Source of the DNA: JAZKFT01 sp043760535
GTDB lineage: Bacteria; Bacteroidota; Bacteroidia; Chitinophagales; Chitinophagaceae
Length of the DNA: 9,931 nucleotides
Reading direction: 5' to 3'
NCBI GenBank assembly: GCA_043760535.1
Contig: JAYUOV010000240.1
Coordinates: 1 to 9,931 of the forward strand
Position numbers and translations under genes: made by a program
Notes under the pieces: model-generated
The model's input: the letters and a program-made list of their open reading frames with translations, nothing else
What the model was told of the DNA's origin: nothing
Database searches by the model: none
In this document: positions 6,696 to 9,931 of the stretch, one piece after another
Numbering within the stretch: the stretch's first letter is position 1
Layout: each line of letters starts with the position of its first letter

Positions 6696-6733
6696 AAAAG
6701 AGGCTGTACCAATTATCCGGTACAGCCTCTTTT
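6696..6733. terminator. Strong hairpin terminator after the skp pair
   Basis: AAAAGAGGCTGTACC (6696-6710) pairs perfectly over 15 bp with GGTACAGCCTCTTTT (6719-6733) around an 8-base loop. With A's before and T's after the GC-rich stem it could stop transcription in both directions. It begins 19 bases after the second skp stop and marks the end of the envelope block. Confidence 0.88.
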
Positions 6734-6772
6734 GATTGCTGGTAATTTCTATTATACCTGGAACACTTTGCC

Positions 6773-6878
6773 AATACATTTAAAACATAGCCCAAACCAC
6801 GAAGTGGTTCAATTACAATAGCCACGGGTGAAACCCGTGGTTTAAAGGAAATGTATTATTGCAACCCTAAAAGGGTTG
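6773..6878. repeat. Composite three-hairpin REP-like element
   Basis: Three short hairpins stand in a row: AACCAC-GAA-GTGGTT (6795-6809), CCACGGGT-GAA-ACCCGTGG (6822-6840) and CAACCCT-AAA-AGGGTTG (6862-6878), all with three-base loops. The first two are enclosed by a further 9-bp inverted pair, AATACATTT (6773-6781) with AAATGTATT (6849-6857), so the sequence can fold as a branched, cloverleaf-like form. Such hairpin strings recur between genes in many Bacteroidota genomes, which is recalled knowledge and not a search result. No coding frame overlaps it. The rest of the 6677-7102 space, from 6879 to about 7010, shows nothing I recognise. Confidence 0.75.
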
Positions 6879-7011
6879 AATAGAATAGTAGCGTTAATTT
6901 AATTGGGTTAAAATTCTGCGAAAAAACAATCAGGTAAGCCCATTTCACTCACCCAGATTCTCAATTCCGATATTCCAATATTTCCAAAACGTTAAGCCAG
7001 CTGTTTTTCTG

Positions 7012-7019
7012 TATTTTCG
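7012..7019 (+). promoter_or_regulatory. Possible -7 element for rny
   Basis: TATTTTCG matches TAnnTTTG with one mismatch. Transcription from it would give a leader of about 75-80 bases before ATG 7103. No convincing -33 element lies at the right distance, so this is weak. Confidence 0.28.
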
Positions 7020-7102
7020 CCAGCCACCATCTTACTACATACTTAAGAAGAGCGGCAGAGAGAGGATATACCATATTGTTGAACAATTAAACCAAAAAAC
7101 CA

Positions 7103-8689
7103 ATGGATCCATTAATAATAGCAATCATTACCGGCATAGTAGCGCTAATTGGCGGCCTGGTGGCGGGTAAGTTTGTTTTTGCAAAAGATACCAGCCAGCA
7201 AATAGCCCTGGCCGAACAGGAAGCGCAAAGAATACGCCAGGAAGCACAAAGAATAACGAAAGATGCAGAGGCCGCTGCAGAAACACTGAAGAAGGAAAAA
7301 CTGCTGGAAGCCAAAGAGAAGTTCGTTCAAATGAAGGCCGATAACGATAAGGAACTGAACGACCGGAACCGTAAAATGGCCGAGGCCGAAGGCCGTGTAC
7401 GCAGCCAGGAACAAAGTATAAATGCTAAAGTGGCCAACCTGGATAAGCAGCAAAAAGAGAATGAAGTAATAAAAGAGCAGTTGAACAAGCAGATAGAAGT
7501 GGTGAATGAAAAACGCACCGAACTGGAAAAGCACCAGGAAGAGCATATTCGCCGCCTTGAAAAAGTAGCCGGACTTACACAGGAAGAAGCTAAAAACCAA
7601 TTGGTAGAAAGCATGAAGCAAACTGCCTATGCACAGGGCCTTGCCATGCAGCAGGAAATATTGGACGATGCCAAAACAAAAGCCAATAAAGAAGCCCGTA
7701 AAATCATTATCCAAACCATACAGCGTACTGCTGCTGAGCAGGCTATTGAAAATGCCATTTCTGTTTTTCAATTAGAAACGGATGATATTAAAGGACAAAT
7801 AATAGGTCGTGAAGGCCGTAACATCCGTGCTATAGAAGCCGCCACCGGTGTGGATCTTATTGTGGACGATACACCCGAAGCCATCATTCTTTCATCCTTT
7901 GATCCGCTGCGGAGAGAGATAGCAAGGCTAAGCCTGCAACGTCTTGTAAGCGATGGCCGCATACACCCGGCCCGTATAGAAGAAGTGGTAGAAAAAACCC
8001 GCCGCCAAATAGAAGATCAGATAGCCGAAATAGGCGAACGTACCGTAATAGAACTCGGCATCCATGGCCTGCATAAAGATTTGGTGCGTATTGTAGGTAA
8101 AATGCGTTTCCGCAGTAGTTATGGCCAAAACTTGCTGATGCACAGCCGTGAGGTAGCTAACCTTTGCGGCATTATGGCCAGCGAACTGGGCATGAACCCA
8201 AAATTAGCAAAACGTGCCGGATTACTACACGACATTGGTAAAGTGCCCGATGAAGAAACAGAATTGAGCCACGCATTGCTCGGCGCAAAACTGGCTGAAA
8301 AATATGGCGAACATCCATCTATTGTAAATGCGATTGGCGCCCACCACGATGAAATGGAAATGCAATTTGTTATTAGCCCAATTATACAGGCTTGTGATGC
8401 CATAAGTGGAGCAAGGCCCGGTGCAAGAAGGGAAATTATGCAGCAATACATGCAACGCATTAAAGACCTTGAAAATATGGCACTTACCTATGCCGGTGTT
8501 GAAAAAGCCTACGCCATTCAGGCAGGCCGTGAGTTACGTGTAATAGTAGAAGCCGATAAAGTAACCGATGGCGACAGCGACAAGCTGAGCTTTGAAATAG
8601 CCCAAAAAATACAAACCGAAATGACCTACCCGGGACAGATAAAAGTGACCGTGATTAGAGAAAAGAGGGCGGTGAACATTGCCAGGTAA
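7103..8689 (+). CDS. rny: Ribonuclease Y
   Basis: A 528-residue membrane-anchored endoribonuclease that starts mRNA decay and processing. Domains in order: an N-terminal transmembrane helix at ~4-26 (PLIIAIITGIVALIGGLVAG); a long charged coiled coil at ~30-200; a KH RNA-binding domain from ~225 with the GxxG loop GREG at 235-238 (IKGQIIGREGRNIRAIEAAT); an HD phosphohydrolase domain with His347 (LLMHSREV), His376-Asp377 (GLLHDIGK), His414-His415 (IGAHHDE) and Asp432 (ACDAISGARPGARRE). The C-terminal segment to EKRAVNIAR is the usual family end. Length is typical (~510-530) and all metal-binding residues are present, so it should be active. ATG 7103 is the only start that keeps the membrane anchor. 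It is transcribed alone: a terminator lies on each side. RNase Y is known from Firmicutes and also occurs in Bacteroidota, where it may take over part of RNase E's role. Confidence 0.96.
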   Translation: MDPLIIAIITGIVALIGGLVAGKFVFAKDTSQQIALAEQEAQRIRQEAQRITKDAEAAAETLKKEKLLEAKEKFVQMKADNDKELNDRNRKMAEAEGRVRSQEQSINAKVANLDKQQKENEVIKEQLNKQIEVVNEKRTELEKHQEEHIRRLEKVAGLTQEEAKNQLVESMKQTAYAQGLAMQQEILDDAKTKANKEARKIIIQTIQRTAAEQAIENAISVFQLETDDIKGQIIGREGRNIRAIEAATGVDLIVDDTPEAIILSSFDPLRREIARLSLQRLVSDGRIHPARIEEVVEKTRRQIEDQIAEIGERTVIELGIHGLHKDLVRIVGKMRFRSSYGQNLLMHSREVANLCGIMASELGMNPKLAKRAGLLHDIGKVPDEETELSHALLGAKLAEKYGEHPSIVNAIGAHHDEMEMQFVISPIIQACDAISGARPGARREIMQQYMQRIKDLENMALTYAGVEKAYAIQAGRELRVIVEADKVTDGDSDKLSFEIAQKIQTEMTYPGQIKVTVIREKRAVNIAR

Positions 8690-8693
8690 TTCT

Positions 8694-8721
8694 GTACTTA
8701 GCATTTAGTACTTAGATAATA
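8694..8721 (+). repeat. 14-bp imperfect direct repeat after rny
   Basis: GTACTTAGCATTTA (8694-8707) is followed directly by GTACTTAGATAATA (8708-8721); the first eight bases are identical. It starts five bases after the rny stop. A related stretch in opposite orientation lies at 8941-8953: AAGTACTAAATAC is the inverse of GCATTTAGTACTT (8701-8713) with one mismatch. Confidence 0.65.
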
Positions 8722-8728
8722 GACAAAG

Positions 8729-8758
8729 GCGGTTGAGATTTTCTCAGCCGCTTTTTTT
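8729..8758 (+). terminator. Rho-independent terminator of rny
   Basis: GCGGTTGAGA (8729-8738) pairs with TCTCAGCCGC (8742-8751), ten pairs with one G-T, around a TTT loop. Seven T's follow directly (8752-8758). This is a textbook forward terminator 40 bases after the rny stop. Confidence 0.88.
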
Positions 8759-9000
8759 GTATTTAGATGTGGTTCTTGATCTTCTGTAGCCGCCAAGAAA
8801 GCCGGAGACGGAGGAAAAAGATGCCCAATATGAGCGGTCATTGCCAAGGTTCTTGCCCGTAGCTATTTCCAGAAGTTGCAACCGTGGCTGGCGAAGAAAC
8901 AGGTGCACTTACTAAAAATTGCCGCCATAATCTAAAAACAAAGTACTAAATACTTAATACCAACCAAATTCTTTCCAATACTCGCCTTTCACTAACTCGG
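8759..9000. other. Non-coding space between rny and the TPR gene, possible gene relic
   Basis: No start-to-stop gene can be supported here. On the minus strand a stretch of about 33 codons from near 8948 down to a stop near 8848 reads WRQFLVSAPVSSPATVATS then GNSYGQEPWQ, with natural-looking composition but no start codon; it may be the worn end of an old gene. A GC-richer patch, GCCGGAGACGGAGG, lies near 8798-8815. The near-inverted repeats noted at 8701-8713 and 8941-8953 enclose most of this stretch. Confidence 0.3.
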
Positions 9001-9032
9001 TTTGGTTCACTTTAAGATTAGTCTTATTCTTG
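8997..9032 (+). promoter_or_regulatory. Candidate promoter of the TPR gene
   Basis: Two one-mismatch fits to TAnnTTTG occur. TATTCTTG (9025-9032) has TTTG at 9001-9004 twenty bases upstream as a -33 element, but would start transcription almost at the ATG. TCGGTTTG (8997-9004) would give a leader of about 28 bases but has a weaker -33 partner. I cannot choose between them. Confidence 0.33.
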
Positions 9033-9037
9033 CTGTT

Positions 9038-9766
9038 ATGAAAAAATATACATACCTAACTATAGCAGCATTGGTTATTAGCCTTGCTATAAATGCTGCG
9101 GATAGCACAGCCCTTAAAATGAAACAGGACGAACACCTGAAAGTGTACCATACTGCCATTCAGTATAACGATATGCCTACTGCTGCCATGAGCCTTGTAA
9201 GCTATCTTAGTAATGGCGGAACTATTAACTACAACGATTCGCTGGCTGTGGTTTATTATAACATGAACAACTTTTCAGGAGCTTACAAATTGGCTAACGA
9301 AGCCTACACCCGTGATAACAAAAATGTAACAGCACTTTCGCTACTTGCCGATATTAGCGGACAAACCAATGATGCCAAAACCAGCCTGGAGTGGTACGAG
9401 AAATTGTGTCCATTAAACCCGCTGCCATTTAATTATTATCAACTGGCTACCAAGCAATTTTCGCTGGAACGTAAGCTGGAATGTAAACAAAGCCTTACCA
9501 AAGTAATGGCAGATACTGCAGCGGCAGCCAAACAAAAAGTAACCTTGCAAGTAGGCCAGGGCTACAGCGAAAGCGTACCCGTGCTGGCAGCCACTTACAA
9601 TATGATGGGTGTATTGGCTTTTCAGGATAAAAATACAACTGAAGCAAAAAAAATGTATGAGGCTGCTCTTAAAGCCTTTCCGGAATTTGTTATAGCCAAA
9701 CAAAACCTTGATGCTATGAACAAGCCCGCCACACCTGCAAAAAAACCTGCCGGGAAAACAAAATAA
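9038..9766 (+). CDS. Secreted tetratricopeptide-repeat protein of unknown function
   Basis: A 242-residue protein. ATG 9038 gives a clear signal peptide (MKKYTYLTIAALVISLAINA, cleavage near residue 20); a TTG at 9002 would add twelve residues and spoil it. TPR-like helical pairs can be seen at ~64-97 (NDSLAVVYYNMNNFSGAYKLANEAY), ~98-131 (ALSLLADISGQ...SLEWYEKLCPLNP) and ~185-224 (TYNMMGVLAFQDKNTTEAKKMYEAALKAFP), the last being the best match to the consensus. TPRs bind proteins or peptides, so a periplasmic scaffold or adaptor role is likely, but no partner is indicated. The last ~14 residues (KPATPAKKPAGKTK) are a basic disordered tail much like that of the second Skp copy. No enzyme motif is seen. 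It has terminators on both sides and so is probably a single-gene unit. Confidence 0.82.
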   Translation: MKKYTYLTIAALVISLAINAADSTALKMKQDEHLKVYHTAIQYNDMPTAAMSLVSYLSNGGTINYNDSLAVVYYNMNNFSGAYKLANEAYTRDNKNVTALSLLADISGQTNDAKTSLEWYEKLCPLNPLPFNYYQLATKQFSLERKLECKQSLTKVMADTAAAAKQKVTLQVGQGYSESVPVLAATYNMMGVLAFQDKNTTEAKKMYEAALKAFPEFVIAKQNLDAMNKPATPAKKPAGKTK

Positions 9767-9788
9767 ATAATACAATACAGATGCTCTC

Positions 9789-9819
9789 AAAACGCCATTT
9801 CTACAAGAAATGGCGTTTT
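9789..9819. terminator. Strong hairpin terminator after the TPR gene
   Basis: AAAACGCCATTTCT (9789-9802) pairs perfectly over 14 bp with AGAAATGGCGTTTT (9806-9819) around an ACA loop, and one more T follows. A's before and T's after the stem make it usable from both sides. It begins 22 bases after the stop codon. Confidence 0.88.
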
Positions 9820-9902
9820 TGCTTTCATACTCAGAACTCCTTACCCCGTGAACTGAAACCGCCTGTTATTCGCAATCTAAATACCTGATAGTAGCAATCA
9901 GT

Positions 9903-9931
9903 TGAACGGAGTCCCGTAATGCTACGGGATT
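9903..9931 (-). repeat. 29-bp dispersed repeat, copy 2 (inverted, runs to window edge)
   Basis: This is the exact reverse complement of 5366-5394, with the hairpin TCCCGTA-ATGC-TACGGGA at 9912-9929. The copy reaches the last base of the window, so the true repeat may be longer. The stretch 9820-9902 before it shows no gene or signal I recognise. Confidence 0.85.

Noticed and set aside
6773..6878. CRISPR array
   Set aside because: The hairpins differ in sequence from one another and there are no equal-length spacers between identical repeats.
6795..6878. tRNA gene suggested by the cloverleaf-like fold
   Set aside because: There is no acceptor-arm layout, no T-arm GGTTCAA-type signature in the right place, and the three-base loops are too short for tRNA arms.
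6879..7102. A 6S-like or other structured RNA before rny
   Set aside because: No long imperfect hairpin with a central bubble could be traced, and the space after the possible promoter is under 90 bases.
7145..7771. Long minus-strand open frame of 208 codons inside rny
   Set aside because: It lies wholly opposite the coiled-coil part of rny. Its Phe/Leu-rich product is what the complement of Lys/Glu/Gln-rich coding gives.

Overview
The window looks like chromosomal DNA of a Bacteroidota bacterium, most likely of the Chitinophagaceae/Sphingobacteriia side. The reasons are AT-rich DNA, starts without a clear Shine-Dalgarno sequence, matches to the Bacteroidota -7 promoter element TAnnTTTG, the gene order uppS-bamA-skp-skp, and ribonuclease Y in a Gram-negative setting. 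No database search was possible; family names rest on motifs read from the translations.

Layout. Positions 1-96 are the right end of an IS66-family insertion sequence, with the last 22 codons of its transposase. It has cut into a leftward gene (96-797) encoding the N-terminus of a type ISP-like restriction-modification enzyme: an Mrr-like nuclease domain followed by the start of a helicase. The gene is therefore a pseudogene, and its nuclease motif also seems to lack the usual Gln. A divergent XRE-family regulator (918-1307) is intact, with a 12-bp palindrome just before its start. Behind it lies a short relic that resembles the tail of a LuxR-type HTH regulator. This left 1.4 kb is a decaying accessory patch.

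From 1487 the core envelope genes begin: uppS (undecaprenyl diphosphate synthase, cell-wall lipid carrier), bamA (outer-membrane protein insertase) and two tandem Skp/OmpH periplasmic chaperones that would escort barrel proteins to BamA. A strong hairpin terminator (6696-6733) closes this block. Then come rny (membrane-anchored ribonuclease Y, mRNA turnover) with its own terminator (8729-8758), and a secreted TPR protein of unknown role with a third terminator (9789-9819).

The intergenic spaces are rich in repeats. There is an 8-bp tandem array that contains the uppS stop codon, a composite three-hairpin REP-like element (6773-6878), a 29-bp dispersed repeat present twice in opposite orientation (5366-5394 and 9903-9931), and short imperfect direct repeats just after bamA and rny. 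I see no novel multi-gene system here. The most noteworthy items are the IS-interrupted restriction enzyme with its orphan regulator and the intergenic repeat families.
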